In this document: positions 1 through 4,540 of the stretch, piece after piece | Layout: each line of letters starts with the position of its first letter | Numbering within the stretch: position 1 is the stretch's first letter | From: Acidobacteriota bacterium | Lineage (GTDB): Bacteria; Acidobacteriota; Terriglobia; UBA7540 | Direction: 5' to 3' | NCBI GenBank assembly: GCA_021780055.1 | Contig: JAJXZM010000047.1 | Span: 1-5,106 of the forward strand | Length of the DNA: 5,106 bases | Position numbers and translations under genes: made by a program | The notes under the pieces: generated by a model | The model's database searches: none | The model's input: only the letters and a program-made list of their open reading frames with translations | Told to the model about the DNA's origin: nothing

Positions 1-149
1 ACTATAACGTCAATGCCGCCTGGAGCCTGATTGGCGTTCAGACATCCAATAAGTATGCTACTGTGGCTGCCTGTGCGGGCCCGGGCACGCTGACCGTGAC
101 TCAAACGAAAGTGTTCAACAACAGCGGTTCGATAACTACCACACCCTAG
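1..149 (+). CDS. C-terminal end of an unidentified, probably extracellular protein (5' partial)
   Basis: The frame beginning at base 3 is open from the window edge to a TAG at 147-149, giving 48 residues that start Y-N-V-N-A-A-W. The other two forward frames stop almost at once. The tail is rich in Thr, Ser, Asn, Val and Gly, has almost no charged residues (two Lys) and one Cys in A-A-C-A-G-P-G, and ends S-I-T-T-T-P. That composition is typical of beta-rich secreted, surface or pilin-like proteins, but I recognise no family. A strong hairpin 35 bp after the stop fits a gene end. The coding call rests on the open frame, the composition and the downstream hairpin; the function is unknown and the start lies outside the window. 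Confidence 0.6.
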   Translation, partial: YNVNAAWSLIGVQTSNKYATVAACAGPGTLTVTQTKVFNNSGSITTTP

Positions 150-183
150 GGGATTCACCCAACCGTCTGCTTTCGGGCTGAGC

Positions 184-208
184 GCCTCCGGCCTTTTCGG
201 CCGGAGGC
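184..208 (+). terminator. Terminator-like hairpin after the first gene
   Basis: GCCTCCGGCC (184-193) and GGCCGGAGGC (199-208) form a perfect 10-bp stem around the 5-nt loop TTTTC. It lies 35 bp after the stop at 149. There is no T-run after the stem, so it is an intrinsic-terminator-like structure without the usual U tract, or an RNA 3'-end stabiliser. Confidence 0.6.
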
Positions 209-341
209 AGCGGCCTTAGTCACACACCGAGGTTCGCCCTGCAGCACCTGCGGGGACCTTGCGTCGCATTTTCGTCAACAAGCACAAACAAGTGACCCAA
301 CCACTGAGGAACCGCTGCCACTAACCGGCGATTCCTGGTCT

Positions 342-1205
342 CTAGATGCCGTAACCGGGCTTCGGCTGCCAGGCGGAGGAGAGGGTCTGCCGGTCAAAGC
401 CTTTGGAAACTTCACCCTTGGTGGCGTAGCGGTAAAGTGCGGCCAGGAATATCCCGTGCGTCGAGGCGCTGACGACCGAGAGGAAAATAAAGTAGATGAT
501 CATGGTGCAGCCGCCGACCGTGACTCCGATGCCGCCGAACAGGGCGCCGCCGAGGAGCGGGAGCGCGATTCCCGGCAGGGCCAGCAGGAAAAAGATCAGC
601 CCAAAGCTGAAGGTTCCCACGACTTCCTCGCCCCAGTTTTTGCGGAATAATTCCGCCGAGCGGCTAAATGCCTGCACGGGCCCCAGATTTTCAAACGCCA
701 GCACAGGGACCACAAAGAATGTGGCCAGGGTCCATGCCATGCCGGCCAGCCCCGCCACCAGCTTCCCGACCAGGCTGGAGCGTTCCTCAATCGCCCGCAG
801 GATCATGCCCACCGTTGCAGCAACCAGCGCCCACTCAAAGATAACGCCCACCCGGTTCCACGCGGCCCGCAGTCCGTCGCGGACAGTGGGATCGCCGCCC
901 TCCAGTCGAAGCGATGCCGCACTCACCAGAGCGGTATTGAAAAAGATGATCACAAAATAATTCGCCAGGTAGAACACAAACATGGCGCCAACAATCAGGT
1001 TGTTGCTCGGGTGCCAGCCTCCCTGCTCGGCAATGGCCGCCTTGATCTGCGGGTAATAGAAAAAGCCGCTCCCCGCCAGCAGCGAGGCCGTAACAGCCAT
1101 GCAGGAAATTGCCGAAAGCACCGGCAACAGCATCAGCTCTTCATCTTCGCGCAGAATGGCAAAACTCTGCTTCACCAGTTCCCAGGTGGTGCCGATCTTC
1201 CCCAT
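342..1205 (-). CDS. DUF6159-like multi-pass membrane protein
   Basis: The 287-residue product begins M-G-K-I-G-T-T-W-E-L-V-K-Q-S. The opening (a W-E-L-V-K-Q-S-F-A-I-L-R helix, then E-D-E-E-L-M-L-L-P-V-L-S) matches my memory of the DUF6159 family of bacterial integral membrane proteins, whose function is unknown. Hydrophobic stretches lie at about residues 25-48, 69-97, 119-138, 147-170, 195-217 and 219-258, implying six or seven membrane helices. A conserved-looking amphipathic stretch, P-V-Q-A-F-S-R-S-A-E-L-F-R-K-N-W-G, sits between helices 4 and 5. The tail is short and polar. An upstream in-frame GTG at 1221-1223 would add six residues, but it overlaps the Shine-Dalgarno AGGAG at 1213-1217, so the ATG at 1203-1205 is preferred. 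It stands alone with no partner gene on its strand nearby. The membrane assignment is secure; the family name is from memory, and no substrate can be given. Confidence 0.85.
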   Translation of the reverse strand: MGKIGTTWELVKQSFAILREDEELMLLPVLSAISCMAVTASLLAGSGFFYYPQIKAAIAEQGGWHPSNNLIVGAMFVFYLANYFVIIFFNTALVSAASLRLEGGDPTVRDGLRAAWNRVGVIFEWALVAATVGMILRAIEERSSLVGKLVAGLAGMAWTLATFFVVPVLAFENLGPVQAFSRSAELFRKNWGEEVVGTFSFGLIFFLLALPGIALPLLGGALFGGIGVTVGGCTMIIYFIFLSVVSASTHGIFLAALYRYATKGEVSKGFDRQTLSSAWQPKPGYGI

Positions 1206-1212
1206 CGTTCCT

Positions 1213-1217
1213 CTCCT
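1213..1217 (-). promoter_or_regulatory. Ribosome binding site that fixes the start of the DUF6159-like gene
   Basis: Reading the minus strand, AGGAG is followed by the 7-nt spacer AGGAACG and then ATG (1205-1203). The alternative upstream GTG (1223-1221) lies just before this site and would put the ribosome binding site inside the coding region. Confidence 0.7.
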
Positions 1218-1270
1218 TTTCACTAGTTGTTCGGCTACGCAAACTGCCGGCCGGCGGCGCGAATTGAGAC

Positions 1271-1276
1271 ATTGTA
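1271..1276 (-). promoter_or_regulatory. Candidate -10 box for the DUF6159-like gene
   Basis: The minus strand reads TACAAT, five of six matches to the sigma-70 -10 consensus, about 65 bp upstream of the ATG. I find no convincing -35 at 16-18 bp, so this is only a candidate. Confidence 0.3.
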
Positions 1277-1388
1277 ACGCCCGCGACCGCTCAGCGCGAG
1301 AGGATTGCGCATCACCACAGGCTAATTACCGCCTGCGGCAAAGTTATTCTGTAACTGTGCAGCTTTTTATCGGATTCGGATGAGTTGC

Positions 1389-1406
1389 GTCCGGCAGGAG
1401 CCGGAC
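1389..1406 (-). terminator. Small hairpin after the minus-strand gene ending at 1432
   Basis: GTCCGGC (1389-1395) and GCCGGAC (1400-1406) pair perfectly over 7 bp with a 4-nt loop, 25 bp beyond the stop of the 1432-1797 gene. The minus strand shows no T-run after the stem, so termination is plausible but unproven. Apart from this hairpin and the -10 candidate, the spacer 1224-1431 shows nothing. Confidence 0.35.
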
Positions 1407-1431
1407 TTGGTAGAGATGCAGAGGCCGAAAA

Positions 1432-1797
1432 TCAGGCCCTGAGCCAATTTTGCATGAACTTCCAGGCTGCTTTCGTGTATGTCAGGCTGGGATGGGGTTC
1501 GGACTCTATGGGCAACTCAGGAAACTCAACCTGAGCCGGCAGCAGGCTTGGCACGGCTATCATTTCGCCTCTGTCCACGACAAGCTCAAAGCTTATTTTG
1601 GGTCCTGGGTTCGATTCGGGTTCATACAGGACGTCATAACGGTCCGCAGCTTCACACGCAATGACCACCCTGCAAAAGTGCTGTTCGGCGTACCGGACGG
1701 CGTTTTCCCGCCTGACAAAAGACCTCTTGAACTGGACCCCATTCGGCTTGCGGTAAAACGATTCTGGGACAACGGCTACAGCTATGCCTGGCGACAC
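1432..1797 (-). CDS. Small hypothetical protein, family not recognised
   Basis: From a GTG at 1797 the frame gives 121 residues, M-S-P-G-I-A-V-A-V-V-P-E-S-F-Y to F-M-Q-N-W-L-R-A, with no signal peptide or membrane helix. It has a balanced mix of acidic, basic and aromatic residues, with segments such as R-R-E-N-A-V-R-Y-A-E-Q-H-F and Y-D-V-L-Y-E-P-E-S-N-P-G-P. GGAGG at 1804-1808 lies 6 nt upstream of the GTG. An in-frame TTG at 1812 has its own GAGG seven bases upstream and would add five residues, so the start is uncertain. An opposing frame (1450-1818, +) of nearly equal length is rich in Trp, His, Gly and Arg and reads like the shadow; the minus strand is preferred on composition and ribosome binding site. 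No function can be assigned. Confidence 0.55.
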   Translation of the reverse strand: MSPGIAVAVVPESFYRKPNGVQFKRSFVRRENAVRYAEQHFCRVVIACEAADRYDVLYEPESNPGPKISFELVVDRGEMIAVPSLLPAQVEFPELPIESEPHPSLTYTKAAWKFMQNWLRA

Positions 1798-1906
1798 TTG
1801 CTCCCTCCCCAACTTTGAACCTCACAGCCCGCGTCCCAGCTGTACAAAGCGCCTGGCCACGACCGATGATTTTCCAGGCGTGAATACATCACGCTCCATC
1901 ATTCTC

Positions 1907-1937
1907 TTGTGGCTTGCGCAGACGCATGAATTATAAC
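1907..1937. promoter_or_regulatory. Candidate divergent promoter boxes between the small minus-strand gene and the hydrolase gene
   Basis: On the minus strand 1935-1930 reads TATAAT, a perfect -10, about 133 bp upstream of the GTG at 1797; its -35 is poor. On the plus strand TTGTGG (1907-1912) is followed after 18 bp by TTATAA (1931-1936), a weak sigma-70-like pair pointing at the hydrolase gene. The AT-rich core is real, but which direction it serves is inference. Confidence 0.3.
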
Positions 1938-1960
1938 GTTTTATCCCATACAACACCAGT

Positions 1961-1997
1961 GATTCCTTAAGGGATTTCCTTAAGCGATTCGCTTAGA
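1961..1997 (+). repeat. Three tandem copies of a 12-13 bp motif, the last one an inverted repeat
   Basis: Copies begin at 1961 (GATTCCTTAAGG), 1973 (GATTTCCTTAAGC) and 1986 (GATTCGCTTAGA). TTCCTTAAG is exact at 1963-1971 and 1976-1984, 13 bp apart. In addition TAAGCGA (1981-1987) and TCGCTTA (1989-1995) form a 7-bp inverted repeat about a single central T. The block lies beside the AT-rich promoter candidate at 1907-1937 and upstream of the hydrolase gene, where a regulator-binding array would be expected. That role is inference. Confidence 0.5.
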
Positions 1998-2153
1998 TGC
2001 CTCAGCAAATCATCCGGCCTGAAATCAGTCTTGCCATCAGCAACCCAAAATCGATTGCCCCCACACACCCCTTGCCAGCCCTCCCATCCTATGCGTATGA
2101 TGGTCTCCAACCCTGGGGAAAATTCAAAAGCGTCTATTGACGGTCTCTACCGC

Positions 2154-2975
2154 ATGCAGGGGGTAACGATTAAAGGTAAGTCTTTGATTCCAAGTCTGTT
2201 GCTTGTATTTCTCTTTTCCGCGCCTATCCTCTCAGCGCAGGACTGGGCGCGGGCAAAGCTCGACAAGTCACCCCGGCACCGCGAGTGGGTAACCGTAAAG
2301 TATGATGGCCGCAGCGTGCAGACGTTCGTGGTCTATCCGGAGGTCAGCGACAAGCGCCCCGTGGTCCTGATCATTCATGAAATCTTTGGCATGACAGATT
2401 GGGTGCAGGAACTCGCCGATCAGGTGGCCGCTGCCGGTTACATTGCCGTGGCTCCCGATCTGCTTTCCGGCATGGCTCCAAATGGTGGCGGAAGCTCCGC
2501 CTTCACTCAGGATCAGGCCGTCAAGGCGGTCAGTATGCTCAACCCTGACCAGATTACCCGCGACCTCAACGCCGTCGCCGATTATGCGCTCAAGATTCCT
2601 TCCGCCAACGGCAAGCTCTACGTGGCCGGATTCTGCTGGGGAGGCGGGCAAAGTTTCCGTTTCGCTACCAACCGCTCCGATCTCTCCGGCGCTTTTGTCT
2701 TCTACGGCCCTCCGCCGCCGGCCGATGCCATGGCGCGCATCAACGCTCCGGTGTATGGGTTCTATGGCGGCAATGACGAACGTATCGGGGCCACCATTCC
2801 CAAGGCGCGTGAAGAAATGAAGGCCGCGGGGAAAGTCTACGAGCCTGTGACGTATGTGGGTGCGGGCCACGGCTTCATGCGCGCCGGCGAAGCCCCCGAC
2901 GCCAGCCCCGCCAATCAGAAAGCTCGTGATGAAGCCTGGACGCGATGGAAAAGCATTCTCGCGCGCGGCCGCTAA
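2154..2975 (+). CDS. Exported dienelactone hydrolase family protein (alpha/beta hydrolase)
   Basis: The 273-residue product matches the dienelactone hydrolase family (PF01738), serine-hydrolase-like enzymes with a Cys-Asp-His triad; the classic member opens dienelactone to maleylacetate in chloroaromatic degradation, but most relatives have unknown ester or lactone substrates. Visible motifs are H-E-I-F-G (Glu76, the Glu that contacts the nucleophile in classic DLH), G-F-C-W-G-G (Cys161), G-G-N-D-E-R (Asp208) and G-A-G-H-G-F (His239). The spacings 161-208-239 closely mirror 123-171-202 in characterised DLH. Residues 1-28 look like a signal peptide: Lys7 and Lys9, hydrophobic core S-L-L-L-V-F-L-F, and an L-S-A/Q-D cut site. 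The open frame extends to 2031, but those 41 extra residues are Pro/His-rich and precede the signal peptide, so ATG 2154 is chosen; it lacks a clear Shine-Dalgarno, and a TTG at 2184 is an alternative. Export makes a periplasmic role likely. The substrate is unknown. Confidence 0.88.
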   Translation: MQGVTIKGKSLIPSLLLVFLFSAPILSAQDWARAKLDKSPRHREWVTVKYDGRSVQTFVVYPEVSDKRPVVLIIHEIFGMTDWVQELADQVAAAGYIAVAPDLLSGMAPNGGGSSAFTQDQAVKAVSMLNPDQITRDLNAVADYALKIPSANGKLYVAGFCWGGGQSFRFATNRSDLSGAFVFYGPPPPADAMARINAPVYGFYGGNDERIGATIPKAREEMKAAGKVYEPVTYVGAGHGFMRAGEAPDASPANQKARDEAWTRWKSILARGR

Positions 2976-3013
2976 CGCGGCGGATTGTGGCGGGTGGCGC
3001 AGCCGGCATTCAC

Positions 3014-3062
3014 GGGTCGCGCATACATCGTGTTCTTTGCGAAGTGTGCGGTTTTCCAGAAG
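3014..3062 (+). repeat. REP-like hairpin repeat, copy A
   Basis: It begins GGGTCGCGCATAC. CGCATACATCG (3020-3030) pairs with CGAAGTGTGCG (3040-3050) across a 9-nt loop ending CTTTG, with one G-T wobble and one A-A mismatch. It matches copy B (3802-3850) at 38 of 49 positions without gaps. It sits in the spacer between two convergent genes. Confidence 0.7.
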
Positions 3063-3131
3063 GACCAGTCAAACCCGCCAGCCACCGCTTCCCTTCCATT
3101 CCTCGGGTTCGCCGGCTGTGATCTGAAAGGC

Positions 3132-3158
3132 GCCACGGCACACAGCAGATGCCGTGGC
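3132..3158 (-). terminator. Strong hairpin after the SnoaL-like gene, possibly bidirectional
   Basis: GCCACGGCA (3132-3140) and TGCCGTGGC (3150-3158) form a perfect 9-bp stem with a 9-nt loop, 14 bp past the stop of the minus-strand gene. The minus strand then reads GCCTTTC, a short T-containing tail. It lies between convergent genes and could also stop transcripts from the hydrolase gene. Confidence 0.55.
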
Positions 3159-3172
3159 CAGCCCGGTTCTCC

Positions 3173-3679
3173 CTACTGCGTAATGCCGGCGACTTTTTGT
3201 TCCAGTGCTCCGTGAATCAGTTGAATCTGCCAGTCGCCGTCCGCTGCTTTTTTGGCAACGATGCTCGCCGTCCCCTTCAGGGTTTTGGGTTCGCCCCGGA
3301 AGTCTTCGGTGAGGTCGTAATTAAACGAGACCCAGCCCGCATCGCCCCACATCTGGCCGTGCGTCGCCGAAATCGTGATGTGCTTCGGAGGAGTGCCCGT
3401 CGTCAGTTTGCGCACCCACGCCCGCGCCGGCGGGGCATGTCCGTCTTCGTCAAGGTACACGGCATCGGGCGCCAGCATCTTTTCAAGTTCGGCCGCGTCC
3501 TGTTTATTGATTGCGTCCGCAAGCTCGTCCGCAATTTTCAGCATGGGGCCTGTCGCCGCTGGAGTTCCCGGACCTCGCATGTGCATGTGCATCGCCCCTC
3601 CAGCCGCAGGCTGCTGAGCAAAAACAACCGTGCAGCCCGCCAATACGAACATCATGAAGGCAATAGATACTCTTTTCAT
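3173..3679 (-). CDS. Exported SnoaL/DUF4440-like (NTF2-fold) protein
   Basis: The 168-residue product has an N-terminal export signal (M-K-R then a hydrophobic run to about residue 21) and a domain from about residue 46 to 165 that reads like the SnoaL/DUF4440 NTF2-like fold. It shows an opening helix, I-A-D-E-L-A-D-A-I-N-K-Q-D-A-A-E-L-E-K-M-L-A-P-D-A-V; strands with W-V-S-F-N-Y-D-L-T; and a closing G-D-W-Q-I-Q-L-I-H-G. Family members are small cone-shaped proteins, some enzymes and some only ligand-binding, so no reaction can be assigned. The signal is ambiguous: L-A-G-C at 13-16 is a lipobox (lipoprotein), while V-F-A/Q-Q at 19-23 would suit signal peptidase I. A linker M-H-M-H-M (30-34) could bind metal, perhaps copper. 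The ATG at 3677-3679 follows AGGAG by 4 nt. It converges on the hydrolase gene and ends at its own hairpin. Confidence 0.82.
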   Translation of the reverse strand: MKRVSIAFMMFVLAGCTVVFAQQPAAGGAMHMHMRGPGTPAATGPMLKIADELADAINKQDAAELEKMLAPDAVYLDEDGHAPPARAWVRKLTTGTPPKHITISATHGQMWGDAGWVSFNYDLTEDFRGEPKTLKGTASIVAKKAADGDWQIQLIHGALEQKVAGITQ

Positions 3680-3751
3680 AGCGCTCCTCTCATCTCATCG
3701 GATTTTTCTGACAATTAGAATTCCGTCGGATTCCCTCCGCGCCCAGGGTCG

Positions 3752-3774
3752 ATTGCCGCGTTCGGCGCAGCAAT
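3752..3774. promoter_or_regulatory. Imperfect palindrome upstream of the SnoaL-like gene
   Basis: ATTGC (3752-3756) and GCAAT (3770-3774) pair, then one mismatch, then GCG/CGC around the loop TTCGG. It lies about 75-95 bp upstream of the ATG at 3679, where an operator could sit. Nothing else supports a regulatory role. Confidence 0.25.
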
Positions 3775-3801
3775 GACTCTCGCCTGACGCATAGATCACT
3801 C

Positions 3802-3850
3802 GGGTCGCGCATACGTCGCCGACTTTGCGATGTATGCGGTTCGGCAGCAG
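3802..3850 (+). repeat. REP-like hairpin repeat, copy B
   Basis: It begins GGGTCGCGCATACGT. CGCATACGTCG (3808-3818) pairs with CGATGTATGCG (3828-3838) around a 9-nt loop ending CTTTG; the 11-bp stem has a single G-T wobble. It is the best-formed copy, in the same orientation as copy A and inverted relative to copy C. Confidence 0.7.
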
Positions 3851-3957
3851 TGCAACCCTACCCTGAAGCAAACCCCCAGAACTAACCAAATCTTCCCTGC
3901 CCCGCTTGTGTTAATATGCTCCAGCGCAGTGAGTGGTGCAAGGCATTTTCGGAGGGG

Positions 3958-3995
3958 CCGCATACATTCCAAACAGCGGAACGCATGCGCGACCC
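3958..3995 (-). repeat. REP-like hairpin repeat, copy C (inverted)
   Basis: Read on the minus strand from 3995 it begins GGGTCGCGCATGCGT and ends GTATGCGG, matching copy B at 29 of 38 positions. CGCATGCGTTCC and GGAATGTATGCG form a 12-bp stem around a 7-nt loop; its two imperfections are G-T wobbles on this strand. Relative to copies A and B, two stem pairs have changed on both sides and still pair. Confidence 0.65.
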
Positions 3996-4009
3996 ACCAT
4001 GGTCGCGGC

Positions 4010-4027
4010 GCCGGACTTCAGCCCGGC
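4010..4027 (+). terminator. Weak terminator-like hairpin
   Basis: GCCGG (4010-4014) and CCGGC (4023-4027) form a 5-bp stem with an 8-nt loop, followed by ATTTTC. No gene ends just upstream, so it may simply be part of the repeat-rich spacer. Confidence 0.2.
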
Positions 4028-4098
4028 ATTTTCTAAACACCGCCTAACTCCAACAAAGAACCCCGTATCCTGCGAATTCGCTGGATGTGCACAACACT

Positions 4099-4127
4099 TT
4101 GACATTCGTCAGTAACCGTTCTAAGGT
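4099..4127 (+). promoter_or_regulatory. Sigma-70-like promoter of the GlsB-like gene
   Basis: A perfect TTGACA -35 (4099-4104) is followed by a 17-bp spacer and TAAGGT (4122-4127), a weak -10 matching positions 1, 2 and 6 of the consensus. A start near 4134 would give a leader of about 47 nt containing the Shine-Dalgarno. Two palindromes lie just upstream (4072-4081 and 4086-4093). Confidence 0.5.
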
Positions 4128-4180
4128 GGAGCTACCACGTCGGGAGTTTATCCGTAGTCAAATTGAAGGAGGCGACAGCC

Positions 4181-4426
4181 ATGGGCTTTATTGAGTGGAT
4201 TGTAGTTGGGCTGGTTGCAGGTTGGCTTGCTGGAAAGGTGATGAAAGGTGGAGGATACGGGATTGTTGTCGACGTTGTCCTTGGCATACTCGGAGGTGTC
4301 CTCGGCGGATGGATTTTCAGAACGCTGGGATTTTGGGCTGGGGGCGGAATCGTCGGATCAATCATTGTGGCTTTCATTGGGGCGGTGATCCTGGTCTGGA
4401 TCACACGCCTAATGAAGAAGGCTTGA
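4181..4426 (+). CDS. GlsB/YeaQ/YmgE family (transglycosylase-associated) small membrane protein
   Basis: The 81-residue product begins M-G-F-I-E-W-I-V-V-G-L-V-A-G-W-L-A-G and is almost entirely hydrophobic and Gly-rich. Three membrane helices lie at about residues 3-20, 27-46 and 53-76, with a short basic tail R-L-M-K-K-A. The pattern W-I-x-x-G-L-x-A-G-W-L-A-G-K, a Gly-rich second helix (L-G-I-L-G-G-V-L-G-G-W) and a third helix opening G-G-G-I-V-G-S-I matches the PF04226 family, and the length equals that of E. coli YeaQ (about 82). Members are inner-membrane proteins often induced by general or acid stress; their molecular activity is not established despite the family name. An in-frame TTG at 4163 is possible, but GAAGGAGG (4165-4172), 8 nt before the ATG at 4181, decides the start. 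It is monocistronic behind its own TTGACA promoter. Confidence 0.92.
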   Translation: MGFIEWIVVGLVAGWLAGKVMKGGGYGIVVDVVLGILGGVLGGWIFRTLGFWAGGGIVGSIIVAFIGAVILVWITRLMKKA

Positions 4427-4460
4427 GCAACATCAATTAAAACAGAACGACCGAGCCTGG

Positions 4461-4487
4461 CGCAGACATTGATTCTTGATGCCTGCG
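4461..4487 (+). terminator. Imperfect hairpin after the GlsB-like gene
   Basis: CGCAG (4461-4465) pairs with CTGCG (4483-4487), followed inward by one A-C mismatch, CAT/ATG and a T-G wobble around the loop GATTCTT. It lies 34 bp after the stop. No T-run follows, so it is only a possible terminator. Confidence 0.3.
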
Positions 4488-4508
4488 GTCAGCAATGCTG
4501 AGCGGCTT

Positions 4509-4540
4509 GCGCAGGGTCTCTGAGATACGAGGCCCTGCGC
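4509..4540 (+). terminator. Long 12-bp hairpin between the GlsB-like gene and the transposase remnant
   Basis: GCGCAGGGTCTC (4509-4520) pairs with GAGGCCCTGCGC (4529-4540) along its full length with a single T-G wobble and an 8-nt loop. It is the longest stem in the window. It may be the real transcription stop of the GlsB-like gene or a structure left by the degraded insertion sequence that follows. There is no U tract after the stem. Confidence 0.4.

Larger units (their letters stand above)
3802..3995. mobile_element. Inverted pair of REP-like repeats, possible REPIN or MITE
   Basis: Copies B and C face each other and bound a 194-bp unit. Its outer 15 bp (GGGTCGCGCATACGT and, inverted, GGGTCGCGCATGCGT) differ at one position. 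It encodes nothing recognisable, and no target-site duplication is evident at the edges. Paired inverted REPs (REPINs/BIMEs) mobilised by REP-associated tyrosine transposases are the closest known parallel; a MITE is the alternative. The inverted ends are seen directly; mobility is inference. Confidence 0.35.
3680..4180. other. 500-bp non-coding region between the SnoaL-like and GlsB-like genes
   Basis: No frame here reads like a protein: the short open frames are rich in Arg, Pro, Cys and His and lack ribosome binding sites. The stretch holds an imperfect palindrome (3752-3774), two REP-like repeats in opposite orientation (B and C), a small GC hairpin followed by ATTTTC (4010-4027), two perfect palindromes (GCGAATTCGC 4072-4081; TGTGCACA 4086-4093), and the promoter and ribosome binding site of the GlsB-like gene. 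Confidence 0.7.

Noticed and set aside
237..255. Hairpin CCCTGCAG / CTGCGGGG with a 3-nt loop downstream of the DUF6159-like gene
   Set aside because: It is about 90 bp past the stop, contains a wobble, and has no T-run after it; too weak to call a terminator.
496..960. 154-codon plus-strand open frame inside the DUF6159-like gene
   Set aside because: Its product is rich in Pro, Ser, Arg and Thr, and it lies wholly antisense to a clear membrane-protein gene; a shadow frame.
2031..2153. N-terminal extension of the hydrolase frame to an ATG at 2031
   Set aside because: It would place 41 Pro/His-rich residues before a well-formed signal peptide, which would not work as an export signal.
2268..2870. 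200-codon minus-strand open frame across the hydrolase gene
   Set aside because: It is antisense to a gene with an intact catalytic triad, and its His/Gly/Arg-rich product resembles no family; a shadow of GC-rich codons.
3149..3718. 189-codon plus-strand open frame across the SnoaL-like gene
   Set aside because: It is very Arg- and His-rich with no domain pattern, and antisense to a gene with signal peptide, ribosome binding site and recognisable fold.
3014..3995. Treating the three repeats as a CRISPR array
   Set aside because: The copies are irregularly spaced (about 740 and 110 bp), differ in orientation and diverge by 20-25 percent; no spacers and no cas genes are present.
3695..4115. 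Several 60-68 codon frames on both strands between the SnoaL-like and GlsB-like genes
   Set aside because: They overlap the REP-like repeats, lack ribosome binding sites, and have Cys/His/Pro/Arg-rich compositions unlike real proteins.
4132..4404. 90-codon minus-strand frame rich in Pro, Thr and Ile opposite the GlsB-like gene
   Set aside because: It is the antisense of a Gly/Val-rich membrane protein, which naturally gives Pro/Thr/Ile; a shadow.
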